From contig UQIS01000013.1 of assembly GCA_900541245.1 (NCBI GenBank), forward strand, positions 1-49,353: a stretch of 49,353 nt of DNA, in the 5' to 3' direction. Below are positions 27,891 through 37,269 of the stretch, piece after piece. Source of the DNA: an uncultured Collinsella sp. (GTDB lineage Bacteria; Actinomycetota; Coriobacteriia; Coriobacteriales; Coriobacteriaceae). The translations under genes were made by a program, and so were the position numbers. The notes beneath the pieces were generated by a model, which was not told the origin of the DNA, ran no database searches, and saw only the letters and a program-made list of their open reading frames with translations. Positions within the stretch are counted from its first letter, which is position 1. Every line of letters begins with the position of its first letter.

Positions 27891-28079
27891 ATGTCCAAAG
27901 TTTGCGAAGTTTGCGGTAAGCACCCCGTTGCCGGTCGCTCCATCAGCCACTCTCACCGCGTCACCAACCGTAAGTTCCGCCCCAACATCCAGCGCGTCTA
28001 CGTCGTCGTCGATGGTCACCGTCGCAAGATGAACGTTTGCTCCACCTGCCTCAAGTCCGGCAAGGTTGCGCGCTCCTAA
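27891..28079 (+). CDS. rpmB: 50S ribosomal protein L28
   Basis: The 62-residue product is full-length L28 of the zinc-ribbon type, with cysteine pairs CEVC near the N-terminus and CSTC near the C-terminus. The core GRSISHSHRVTNRKFRPNIQ fits the family. ATG at 27891 follows AAGGAGG by 6 bases; 24 in-frame codons upstream are leader. It is transcribed alone, divergently from pyrR, and ends at a strong terminator. The cysteine-containing form suggests zinc-dependent L28. Confidence 0.97.
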   Translation: MSKVCEVCGKHPVAGRSISHSHRVTNRKFRPNIQRVYVVVDGHRRKMNVCSTCLKSGKVARS

Positions 28080-28150
28080 ATAAGGTCTTACCAACAAGTA
28101 CCTCGGACTCTCCGGGTCAAAGACCTCGCGTTCACATAGAACTTACCAAA

Positions 28151-28180
28151 GGCGCCCTCCCCTACGGAGGGCGCCTTTTT
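28151..28180 (+). terminator. intrinsic terminator after rpmB
   Basis: A perfect 10-bp stem (GGCGCCCTCC with GGAGGGCGCC) with a 5-base loop runs into five T. The transposase element begins 4 bases later. Confidence 0.92.
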
Positions 28181-28183
28181 GCA

Positions 28184-28234
28184 CTCATTGGGGGCAGACT
28201 TACATGAGTGTTTTCACGCATTGGGGACAGACAT
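28184..28234 (+). repeat. left terminal inverted repeat of the RAYT element
   Basis: It matches the reverse complement of 29181-29231 at 47 of 51 bases. It contains CATTGGGGGCAGAC and CATTGGGGACAGAC as an internal direct repeat, and an ATGAGTG-TTTT-CACGCAT hairpin with one G-U pair. Confidence 0.8.
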
Positions 28235-28275
28235 GACGTACGTATGCGGCGCACCGACTGACTCCGGCCCCTGCC

Positions 28276-29052
28276 TCACGCTGCATCCTTCCAGCCTGCA
28301 GTTGCCTTGGTCACGCTCGTGGCGCCGATACCGGTGATACGAGCAATTTGCTTAACCGTGAGATGTGCCCGTCTGAGCCTCAGCAGGCAGGCATCGCGTT
28401 CGGGGCGTGGCAGGGCCTTGAGCAGCGCAGGATCTATGCTCGGCAGAACTTCGCGCGCAACGGAAAGGGCCTCCTCATCGGAGATCCGCCGGCGTGGAAG
28501 AACCTCCATTGCCCAGATGCGCCCAGCAACTTCCTCGAGATGCTCGCAATAGCAACGGGAGCCTCCGACAATATCGAGCATAGGGGCCGCATCACAGATG
28601 TCAAAGGGATCATAGCCCAGCTGATACGCCTTATAGCTTGACCAGCGGTACGCCTCGAGCGAGTCAAGCGCACCCTTCACGGGATTGAGATGAATATAGT
28701 CGAGCAGCTGCACCGCCTGCACGTCCGACTCAACCGCGACCCGCGAATAGCGATTATCAAACAGATGCCCCGTTCTCCCCGTTTTCCCGTTGAAATACTT
28801 AGCATATGCTGTCAACGCACACTGCATTGCCTTTGAAAGATTGTCAAATGGATCATCAATCATCAAATGGAAGTGATTGTCCATAAGGCACCAAGCCAAC
28901 ACCGCCACTTTATGGCGTGCAAACCTGTCCGAGATGTCCGATAAGAAACGATATCGGTCAGAATCATCTTCAAAAATAATCTGTTTGGAGTTGCCACGGT
29001 CAAAGACGTGGTAATAGCCGGTGAGCGAAACGGCGCGGGCGCATCGAGGCAT
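28276..29052 (-). CDS. REP-associated tyrosine transposase (Y1_Tnp/RAYT)
   Basis: This single-strand-acting HUH transposase (IS200-like Y1 family) is 258 residues long. The metal-binding motif is H60-F-H62 in MDNHFHLMI, and the nucleophile is probably Y119 in LLDYIHLNPVKG. The RAYT hallmark WSSY follows. The C-terminal 35 residues form a helix-turn-helix-like segment (LTVKQIARITGIGATSVTKA), which may help bind the repeat ends. ATG at 29052 follows GAAAGGAG by 5 bases. The gene seems intact. RAYTs are usually domesticated single-copy genes. Confidence 0.9.
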   Translation of the reverse strand: MPRCARAVSLTGYYHVFDRGNSKQIIFEDDSDRYRFLSDISDRFARHKVAVLAWCLMDNHFHLMIDDPFDNLSKAMQCALTAYAKYFNGKTGRTGHLFDNRYSRVAVESDVQAVQLLDYIHLNPVKGALDSLEAYRWSSYKAYQLGYDPFDICDAAPMLDIVGGSRCYCEHLEEVAGRIWAMEVLPRRRISDEEALSVAREVLPSIDPALLKALPRPERDACLLRLRRAHLTVKQIARITGIGATSVTKATAGWKDAA

Positions 29053-29180
29053 AATCTCTCCTTTCAAAACCGAACAGGCAACACCTAAAAGGAGAGAAGG
29101 AACGCGAAATGCTGAGCCTGTGACCTATTTATATCCAATGAGCGGCAAAAACTGGTTCAGAACGGCAAAATGGCAAAACG

Positions 29181-29231
29181 ATGTCTGTCCCAAATGAGTG
29201 AAAGCACTCATGTAAGTCTGTCCCCAATGAG
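29181..29231 (-). repeat. right terminal inverted repeat of the RAYT element
   Basis: Partner of 28184-28234. Contains the perfect 7-bp hairpin ATGAGTG-AAAG-CACTCAT and two copies of the GTCTGTCCC motif. Confidence 0.8.
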
Positions 29232-29262
29232 CGGGGCGATGCAGCAGGTTGATAATTTTAGT

Positions 29263-29292
29263 TAAAACGCTTCAGTTTATTGAAGCGTTTTA
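29263..29292. promoter_or_regulatory. 12-bp-arm palindrome upstream of adhE
   Basis: TAAAACGCTTCA and TGAAGCGTTTTA flank GTTTAT in a perfect inverted repeat. It lies about 45-75 bases before the predicted adhE -10. It may be a repressor site or a bidirectional terminator-like hairpin for the RAYT side. It does not match the Rex or catabolite-repression consensus well. Confidence 0.45.
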
Positions 29293-29335
29293 GTGTGCCT
29301 TTTAGAGGAATCTTACCGTTCGCCGAATAATTTCT

Positions 29336-29344
29336 TGCTATCAT
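29336..29344 (+). promoter_or_regulatory. extended -10 promoter element for adhE
   Basis: TGCTATCAT gives a TATCAT hexamer with TG extension, 40 bases before the adhE ATG. It is identical to the rpsB element. No good -35 is visible. Confidence 0.5.
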
Positions 29345-29384
29345 GCAAGGCGTAGGGTAAATCTCCGATCGCAAGGAGACACAA

Positions 29385-32033
29385 ATGGTGAAAAAGTCAC
29401 CGGAAAACACTACTCCCGCAATTGTGGACAACGTAGAGGCGCTTGAGGCCAAGCTCGCTCAGATGCGAGAGGCCCAGGCGCGTTTTGCTACGTACACGCA
29501 GGAGCAGGTCGACAAGATCTTCTATGAGGCCGCCATGGCCGCCAACAAGGCTCGTATCCCGTTGGCAAAGATGGCCATCGAGGAGACCGGCCGCGGCGTT
29601 CTTGAGGACAAGGTCATCAAGAACCACTACGCCGCAGAGTACATCTACAACGCTTACAAGAACACCAAGACCTGTGGTGTCCTGGAGCGCGACGAGGCTT
29701 ACGGCATCACCAAGATCGCCGAGCCCATCGGCATCGTGGGCGCCGTCATCCCGACGACCAACCCCACCTCCACCGCGATCTTCAAGACGCTGATCTGCCT
29801 GAAGACCCGCAACGCCATCATCATCTCCCCGCACCCGGCTGCCGCCAAGTGCACCATCGCCGCCGCCAAACTCGTGCTTGACGCCGCCGTCAAGGCCGGC
29901 GCCCCCGAGGGCATCATCGGCTGGGTCGATGTCCCCTCCATCGAGCTGACCAACATGGTCATGCGCGACGTCGACATCATCCTCGCCACCGGTGGCCCGG
30001 GCATGGTCAAGGCCGCTTACTCCTCGGGCAAGCCCGCCCTGGGCGTTGGCGCCGGTAACACCCCGGTCGTCATCGACGACACCGCCGACGTGCTGCTCGC
30101 CGTCAACTCCATCATCCACTCCAAGACCTTCGACAACGGCATGATCTGCGCTTCCGAGCAGTCCGTGACCGTCATCGACAGCATCTATGACCAGGTTAAG
30201 GCCGAGTTCCAGAAGCGCGGCTGCTACTTCGTCAAGCAGGGTGCCGAGATGGAGGCCCTGCGTGCCGCCATGTTCAAGAACGGCGCTCTCGACCACCGCA
30301 TCCCCGGCATGGCTGCCGCCAAGATCGCTGAGCTCGCCGGCATCGAGGTTCCCGCCAAGACCAAGATCCTGATCGCCGAGGTCACCTCCACCGACCCCGC
30401 CAAGGAGGAGTTCTCCCACGAGAAGCTCTCCCCGGTCCTGGCCATGTACCACGCCAAGGACTTCCAGGAGGCCGTCGACAAGGCCGAGCACCTGGTGCTC
30501 GCCGGTGGCCCGGGCCACACCGCCTCTCTGTACGTGCACCCCGCCCAGGCCGAGAAGATCAGCCTGTTCGAGCACGTCATGAAGGCCTGCCGTATCGTCA
30601 TCAACACCCCGTCCTCGCACGGCGGCATCGGTGACCTGTACAACTTTGGCATGAAGCCGTCTCTGACCCTGGGCTGCGGCTCCTGGGGCGGCAACTCCGT
30701 CTCCGAGAACGTTGGGGTGAAGCACTTGATCAACGTTAAGACTGTGGCCGAGCGCCGTGAGAACATGCTGTGGTTCCGCGCTCCCGAGAAGGTCTACTTC
30801 AAGAAGGGTTCCACGCCCGTCGCCCTCGACGAGCTGGGCAACGTCATGGGCAAGAAGCGCGCCTTCATCGTCACCGACCAGTTCCTCTTCAAGAATGGCA
30901 ACACCCGCGCCATCGAGGCCAAGCTCGACGAGATGGGCATCGCCCACGACTGCTTCTACGACGTCGAGCCCGATCCGTCGCTGCAGTGCGCACGTCGCGG
31001 CGCCAAGCAGATGGCCCTCTTTGAGCCGGACGTCATCATCGCCGTCGGCGGTGGCTCCGCTATGGACGCCGGCAAGATCATGTGGATGATGTACGAGCAC
31101 CCCGAGTGCAAGTTTGAGGACATGGCCATGGACTTCATGGACATCCGCAAGCGTATCTTCACCTTCCCCGAGATGGGCAAGAAGGCCTACTTCGTCGCCG
31201 TCCCGACCTCTTCGGGTACCGGTTCCGAATGCACGCCGTTCGCCATCATCACCGACAAGGAGACCGGCATCAAGTGGCCGCTCGCCGACTACGCGCTGCT
31301 CCCCAACATGGCTATCGTCGACGCCGACAACTGCATGACCGCACCGCGCGGCCTGACCGCTGCCTCCGGCATCGACGTCATGACCCACGCCATCGAGTCC
31401 TACGTCTCCATCATGGCTTCCGACTACACCAAGGGCCTCTCCGAGCGCGCTGCCAAGCTCGTCTTTGAGAACCTGCCCTCCAGCTTCACGAATGGCGCCA
31501 AGGACCCGCACGCCCGCGAGGAGATGCACAACGCCTCCTGCATGGCCGGTATGGCCTTCGCCAACGCCTTCCTGGGCCTCAACCACTCCATGGCTCACAA
31601 GCTCGGCGCTTTCCATCACCTGCCCCACGGCATCGCTAACGCCGTCATCCTGACCCGCGTCATGCGCTACAACGCCGCCGAGGCTCCCGTCAAGATGGGT
31701 ACCTTCTCCCAGTATCCTTACCCCAACGCGCTGCACAACTACGCCGAGATGGCCAAGTACTGCGGCATCGAGGGCAAGGACGACAAGGAGGTCTTCGAGA
31801 ACTTCATCACGAAGCTCGAGGAGCTCAAGGACTTCATCGGTGTCAAGAAGACCATCGCCGACTACGGTGTTGACGAGCAGTACTTCCTCGACACCCTCGA
31901 CGAGATGACCGAGCAGGCATTCAACGACCAGTGCACCGGCGCTAACCCGCGCTACCCGCTCATGAGCGAGATCAAGGAGCTCTACCTGGACGCCTACTAC
32001 GGCCGCGAGCCCCAGGACTACGCCGTCTGCTAG
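29385..32033 (+). CDS. adhE: bifunctional acetaldehyde-CoA/alcohol dehydrogenase
   Basis: AdhE reduces acetyl-CoA to acetaldehyde and then ethanol, regenerating two NAD in fermentation; it forms long spirosome filaments. The 882-residue product joins an N-terminal aldehyde dehydrogenase (catalytic Cys255 in ICASEQS) to a C-terminal iron alcohol dehydrogenase. The latter shows VGGGSAMDAGKIMW, GTGSECTPFA and metal-binding histidines in LNHSMAHKLGAFHHLPHG. ATG follows AAGGAG by 6 bases. Codon use is strongly biased to C-ending codons, as in a highly expressed gene. A GC-rich hairpin follows. The long antisense frame is an artefact. Confidence 0.98.
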   Translation: MVKKSPENTTPAIVDNVEALEAKLAQMREAQARFATYTQEQVDKIFYEAAMAANKARIPLAKMAIEETGRGVLEDKVIKNHYAAEYIYNAYKNTKTCGVLERDEAYGITKIAEPIGIVGAVIPTTNPTSTAIFKTLICLKTRNAIIISPHPAAAKCTIAAAKLVLDAAVKAGAPEGIIGWVDVPSIELTNMVMRDVDIILATGGPGMVKAAYSSGKPALGVGAGNTPVVIDDTADVLLAVNSIIHSKTFDNGMICASEQSVTVIDSIYDQVKAEFQKRGCYFVKQGAEMEALRAAMFKNGALDHRIPGMAAAKIAELAGIEVPAKTKILIAEVTSTDPAKEEFSHEKLSPVLAMYHAKDFQEAVDKAEHLVLAGGPGHTASLYVHPAQAEKISLFEHVMKACRIVINTPSSHGGIGDLYNFGMKPSLTLGCGSWGGNSVSENVGVKHLINVKTVAERRENMLWFRAPEKVYFKKGSTPVALDELGNVMGKKRAFIVTDQFLFKNGNTRAIEAKLDEMGIAHDCFYDVEPDPSLQCARRGAKQMALFEPDVIIAVGGGSAMDAGKIMWMMYEHPECKFEDMAMDFMDIRKRIFTFPEMGKKAYFVAVPTSSGTGSECTPFAIITDKETGIKWPLADYALLPNMAIVDADNCMTAPRGLTAASGIDVMTHAIESYVSIMASDYTKGLSERAAKLVFENLPSSFTNGAKDPHAREEMHNASCMAGMAFANAFLGLNHSMAHKLGAFHHLPHGIANAVILTRVMRYNAAEAPVKMGTFSQYPYPNALHNYAEMAKYCGIEGKDDKEVFENFITKLEELKDFIGVKKTIADYGVDEQYFLDTLDEMTEQAFNDQCTGANPRYPLMSEIKELYLDAYYGREPQDYAVC

Positions 32034-32052
32034 TTTTTAGCACGGTTTTTTG

Positions 32053-32089
32053 CGGCGGGGGTGCACGGGTGTTTCACACACCCCCGCCG
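32053..32089 (+). terminator. GC-rich hairpin after adhE
   Basis: A perfect 11-bp stem (CGGCGGGGGTG with CACCCCCGCCG) begins 19 bases after the adhE stop. It has no T-tract on the 3' side, so it may stabilise the adhE mRNA or only partly terminate before the phosphotransferase gene. Confidence 0.5.
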
Positions 32090-32122
32090 TCGCTTCTATC
32101 GCATCGTTGAAAGGATGCAACC

Positions 32123-32887
32123 ATGCTGCTACCCGATTCCAAGACCGAGCTCGTCCGCCGTGGCAACAAGGTCGTTTACGACCTGGGCGACAAGATCGTC
32201 AAGGTCTTTAACGAGACCAAGCCTGTCTCCGACGTGTTCAACGAGGCATTGAATCTTGCCCGCATCAATGAGTGCGGCATCCGCAGCCCCAAGGCTCTCG
32301 AGGTTTCCCAGCTCGAGAACGCCAACGGCTGGGCGCTCGTGACCGAGAAGGTTCCGGGCACCACCCTTGCCGAGAAGATGACTGCCGAGCCCCAGCGCTT
32401 TGGTGAGTACCTCGAGATGTTCGTCGACCTCCAGATCGAGATCCACGGCTACACCTCCCCGCTGCTCAACCGTCAGCGCGACAAGTTCGCCCGTATGATC
32501 GACAGCCTTGATCAGCTCAATGCCACCACGCGCTACAACCTTCAGGAGCGTCTGGACGGCATGACCAAGGAGTTCAAGGTCTGCCACGGCGACTTCAACC
32601 CCTCCAACGTCATCGTCGGCGACGACGGCCAGCTCTATGTGTGCGACTGGGCACACGCCACCCAGGGCTCCCCTGCTGCCGACGTTGCCACCACCTACCT
32701 GCTCTTTGCCCTCAACAGCAAGGACCAGGCCGAGGCCTACCTGGAGCTCTACTGCGACCGTGCCGACATGCCCATGCAGGTCGTGCGTCAGTGGACGAGC
32801 ATCGTCGCCGCTTCCGAGCTCGCTCGTAAGCGCAACGTGAACGATGAGTTCCTGAAGAACTGGATCGACGTCGTCGATTATCAGTAA
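32123..32887 (+). CDS. aminoglycoside phosphotransferase-like kinase
   Basis: The 254-residue product has the APH/choline-kinase fold. A lysine region precedes a brief N-lobe (VTEKVPGTTLAEKM). The catalytic loop is HGDFNPSNVIV (HxDxxxxN), followed by the metal-binding DWAHATQG. Such proteins phosphorylate small molecules; the substrate cannot be read from sequence, and antibiotic resistance should not be assumed. ATG follows AAAGG by 8 bases. It lies 89 bases after adhE on the same strand with a hairpin between, so partial read-through is possible. It ends at its own terminator. Confidence 0.85.
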   Translation: MLLPDSKTELVRRGNKVVYDLGDKIVKVFNETKPVSDVFNEALNLARINECGIRSPKALEVSQLENANGWALVTEKVPGTTLAEKMTAEPQRFGEYLEMFVDLQIEIHGYTSPLLNRQRDKFARMIDSLDQLNATTRYNLQERLDGMTKEFKVCHGDFNPSNVIVGDDGQLYVCDWAHATQGSPAADVATTYLLFALNSKDQAEAYLELYCDRADMPMQVVRQWTSIVAASELARKRNVNDEFLKNWIDVVDYQ

Positions 32888-32920
32888 TATCTGAGCGATT
32901 TATTTCGCATCGGAGGCATA

Positions 32921-32989
32921 ATGGAAAACCCCGCAGCTCGCATGGGCTGTGGGGTTTTCCTTTTAGATATCGAGGATGCTACAAGATAA
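32921..32989 (+). CDS. possible 22-residue peptide spanning a terminator
   Basis: An ATG 4 bases after CGGAGG opens a short frame (MENPAARMGCGVFLLD, then a few more residues) that runs across the terminator hairpin. The ribosome binding site is good, but the coding content equals the hairpin arms, so it is probably accidental. Confidence 0.12.
   Translation: MENPAARMGCGVFLLDIEDATR
32923..32964 (+). terminator. intrinsic terminator after phosphotransferase
   Basis: A perfect 15-bp stem (GGAAAACCCCGCAGC with GCTGTGGGGTTTTCC, one G-U pair) is followed by TTTT, 35 bases after the stop codon. Confidence 0.85.
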
Positions 32990-32991
32990 TA

Positions 32992-33035
32992 GGACGGCCC
33001 CGCATCTCCCCGATTGGAGAAATGCGGGGCCGTCC
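32992..33035 (-). terminator. hairpin terminator after proS
   Basis: GGACGGCCCCGCAT and ATGCGGGGCCGTCC form a perfect 14-bp stem, with a further TCTCC/GGAGA pairing inside. On the minus strand it is followed by TATTATCTT, a poor T-tract. It begins 30 bases after the proS stop and faces the convergent terminator. Confidence 0.65.
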
Positions 33036-33065
33036 CACATATCGAACTACAAGCGAAATCGTCGA

Positions 33066-34787
<1,722 letters not shown>

Positions 34788-35870
34788 TTACTTCTCCTCA
34801 ATAAGTTTGTCGACCTCGGCCATCAGCGCGTCGACAATTTGATCCTCAGCTACTTTACCAATGATCTGGCCATGCGAAAAGAGCAGGCCCTGACCTCGTC
34901 CGCAGGCAACGCCCAAGTCGGCGTCAGAGGCCTCGCCGGGGCCATTGACCGCGCATCCCATAACGGCGATCGAAAGCGGCGCGGAGTAGTTCTTAAGCCG
35001 CTCGGTGACCTCCTCGGCGATGGGAATGAGGTTAACCTGGCAGCGGGCGCACGTGGGGCACGAGACAATCTCGGGACCACGGCGACGCAGGCCCAGCGAC
35101 TGCAAAATTCCCCAGGCGACCGGCGGCTCCTCAACCGGATCGGCCGTGAGAGAGACGCGCATGGTGTCACCGATACCCTCAGACAGCAGAATACCAAGGC
35201 CCACCGAGCTCTTAATGGTGCCCTGAAGCTTGGTACCCGCCTCGGTTACGCCCAGGTGAAGCGGAACGTGGGGAATCTCACGCGACAGGGCTCGATAGGT
35301 ATCGAGCGTCGTTTGCACGCTATGGGCCTTGGCCGAAAGCACAATGTTCGTAAAGCCGCGGTCCTCAAAGTGCTTGACGAAGCGCTCGCTCGACATCACG
35401 AGCTTTTCGGGCTGCGTAAGGTCGTCGCGCTCGGCGATATCCTGCTCAAGCGAACCGGCATTGACGCCGATACGAATCGCGCACCCAGCGGCGCCCGCGG
35501 CATCGATCACGGCATCGACCTTGGCCCAATCGCCAATGTTGCCGGGATTGATGCGGAGCTTGGCAGCACCGGCCTCCACAGCGCCAATGGCCAGCTTGTG
35601 GTTAAAGTGAATATCGGCGACGATCGGCACCGGAGACTCAGCACAGATGGTGCGGAAACCCTCAAGCGCGGCCTCGGTGGGCACGCTCACGCGCACGATA
35701 TCGCAGCCAGCCTGCACCAACGCGCACACTTGCGCAAGCGTTGCCTGGGCATCAGCGGTATCGGTGCAGGTCATGGACTGAACCACGACCGGAGCGCCAC
35801 CACCGATCTGCACGCCGCCCACATGCGCGGGGCGCGTCAACTCGCGAGGCAAAGGATGGGATAAAGACAA
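34788..35870 (-). CDS. ispG: 4-hydroxy-3-methylbut-2-en-1-yl diphosphate synthase
   Basis: IspG is the [4Fe-4S] enzyme of the MEP isoprenoid pathway that converts MEcPP to HMBPP. The 360-residue product begins near the substrate-binding GGAPVVVQSMTCTDT and ends with the cluster region SCPTCARCQVNL and the NGPGEA motif. I chose TTG at 35870, 8 bases after AGGGGAG; a GTG at 35879 is the alternative. It follows rseP and pairs functionally with dxr and uppS nearby. Confidence 0.93.
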   Translation of the reverse strand: MSLSHPLPRELTRPAHVGGVQIGGGAPVVVQSMTCTDTADAQATLAQVCALVQAGCDIVRVSVPTEAALEGFRTICAESPVPIVADIHFNHKLAIGAVEAGAAKLRINPGNIGDWAKVDAVIDAAGAAGCAIRIGVNAGSLEQDIAERDDLTQPEKLVMSSERFVKHFEDRGFTNIVLSAKAHSVQTTLDTYRALSREIPHVPLHLGVTEAGTKLQGTIKSSVGLGILLSEGIGDTMRVSLTADPVEEPPVAWGILQSLGLRRRGPEIVSCPTCARCQVNLIPIAEEVTERLKNYSAPLSIAVMGCAVNGPGEASDADLGVACGRGQGLLFSHGQIIGKVAEDQIVDALMAEVDKLIEEK

Positions 35871-35883
35871 TCCAAACACTCCC

Positions 35884-37245
35884 CTACAGAATAAATCGAA
35901 GGATGTCGGAACGAAGCATATAGACAAACAGCAGCACAAAGAGCGCGATGCCCACATAGCTCACAATCGTCTGGACCTTGAGCGGAAGCTCGCGGCCAGC
36001 AATCTTTTGAATGATCTCGATGACCAGCTTGCCGCCATCGAGTGGTGGGATGGGCAGCAGGTTCATAAAGCCAAGCGAGAACGAAATGAGGGCGGCAAAC
36101 GAAAGGAACGTGGCAGGGCCGGCAGCAGCAGCCTGTGAGGACATAACGCTAATGCCCACGATCGAAGAAGACTGATCGAGAATCTCCATCGTATGCTGCG
36201 GCTGGAGCAGGCGCATCACGCCCTCCGCTGTCTGCACGACATAGGAGAACGAAAGTCGAGCCGACGTGATGGGGTCTAAACGGACCACCTGCGTAGAGGC
36301 ATACACACCTAGGCGCTCGTCCTTTTTGAGCGCAACCGAGGTCGAATGCTGCTTGCCGTCGCGCTCATACTCAATGGCGATATCGTCCTTACCGGCGGCC
36401 TTGCCGATGGCATCGTAAACGTCCATCCAGGTAGAGCACGATACTCCGTCAACCGAAAGGATCGCATCGCCGCCCTCGATACCCGCCTTGGCGGCAATAG
36501 ACCCCTCGTCAACCTGACCGATCACGTTGGTATCCATCGGCACGGTGACACCCGCAATGGAATAGATACTCATAAGGAGCAAAAAGCCCGTCAAGATATT
36601 GACAATAATACCCGCGAGCAGCATAAAGGCGCGCTTGAGAAAGCCCTGGCCAAGATAGGTGTGCGAACGTTCTTGCGCAAGGAACTCGGCCTCGCCGCAC
36701 GGCAGCTCCCACACATCGCCCTCGGCAGTTGAATGTTCGCGATCGAACCGGCGGCCGTCAAAGGTGGTGTAGCCCGCCGCGTCTCGCGGCAGCGTCTGAT
36801 ACTTGGTGGGATAGTAGCTCGGCGAGGGCTTCTCCCCTTCCTCATACCAAGGCGCGATAGAGCCCCAACCCAAGAGCAAGGCGCATGCCTCGAGCACATC
36901 CTCCTCGGAAAGCTCAAGCTCGACAGCAAGGTCGGCCACGGTCACGCGACCATGACGATAGATAGCCGCGAGCACGCGGTCGGCACACGAGACGTCGGTC
37001 GGATCCATACCGCAAATGGCAGCGTAGCCACCCAGCAGCAGCGGGGTCACGCCAAACTTGGTTCCAATGCGACGCGACGTGTAATGGATGTCAAAGCGGC
37101 ACGGCAGGCCCAAAAAGAACTCGGTCACACGGACGCCGCAGGCACGCGCCGCCAAAAAGTGGCCGCCCTCGTGCAAAAACACGAGGACGGAAAGCATCAG
37201 CAGGCCCCAAAAGACCGATGAGAGAACGCTCAGAACAGTATCCAT
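35884..37245 (-). CDS. rseP: site-2 protease RseP/RasP-type with inserted domain
   Basis: This intramembrane zinc metalloprotease cleaves membrane-bound regulators. The 453-residue product has the active site HEGGH (25-29) in the first membrane segment. It also has LGGYAA, a PDZ domain (about 235-320; QVDEGSIAAKAGIEGGDAIL) and the second metal motif NLLPIPPLDGGK near the C-terminus. Between LLGGYAAICGMD and the second membrane segment lie about 115 residues, far more than usual. They include a winged-helix-like stretch (ADRVLAAIYRHGRVTVADLA). ATG at 37245 is preferred to the TTG at 37260, which abuts AAGGA. Confidence 0.9.
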   Translation of the reverse strand: MDTVLSVLSSVFWGLLMLSVLVFLHEGGHFLAARACGVRVTEFFLGLPCRFDIHYTSRRIGTKFGVTPLLLGGYAAICGMDPTDVSCADRVLAAIYRHGRVTVADLAVELELSEEDVLEACALLLGWGSIAPWYEEGEKPSPSYYPTKYQTLPRDAAGYTTFDGRRFDREHSTAEGDVWELPCGEAEFLAQERSHTYLGQGFLKRAFMLLAGIIVNILTGFLLLMSIYSIAGVTVPMDTNVIGQVDEGSIAAKAGIEGGDAILSVDGVSCSTWMDVYDAIGKAAGKDDIAIEYERDGKQHSTSVALKKDERLGVYASTQVVRLDPITSARLSFSYVVQTAEGVMRLLQPQHTMEILDQSSSIVGISVMSSQAAAAGPATFLSFAALISFSLGFMNLLPIPPLDGGKLVIEIIQKIAGRELPLKVQTIVSYVGIALFVLLFVYMLRSDILRFIL

Positions 37246-37269
37246 AAAACGAAAAAGCAATCCTTATGG

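Larger units (their letters stand above)
28184..29231. mobile_element. REP-associated tyrosine transposase element
   Basis: A 1048-bp unit bounded by 51-bp inverted repeats (28184-28234 and 29181-29231; 47 of 51 match) encloses a single Y1 transposase gene on the minus strand. It sits exactly between the rpmB terminator and the adhE leader and interrupts neither. Each end carries the GGGGACAGAC-type motif twice and a small hairpin (ATGAGTG/CACTCAT). RAYT proteins normally act on such REP hairpins. Confidence 0.75.

Noticed and set aside
29263..29292. Catabolite-repression (cre) or Rex site before adhE
   Set aside because: The half-sites differ from both consensus sequences in length and core bases.
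29397..31736. Minus-strand open frame of 779 codons opposite adhE
   Set aside because: It is an antisense shadow caused by the strong C-ending codon bias of adhE.
32123..32887. Aminoglycoside resistance gene
   Set aside because: Only the general APH fold is visible; the family includes many metabolic kinases and nothing here points to antibiotic substrates.
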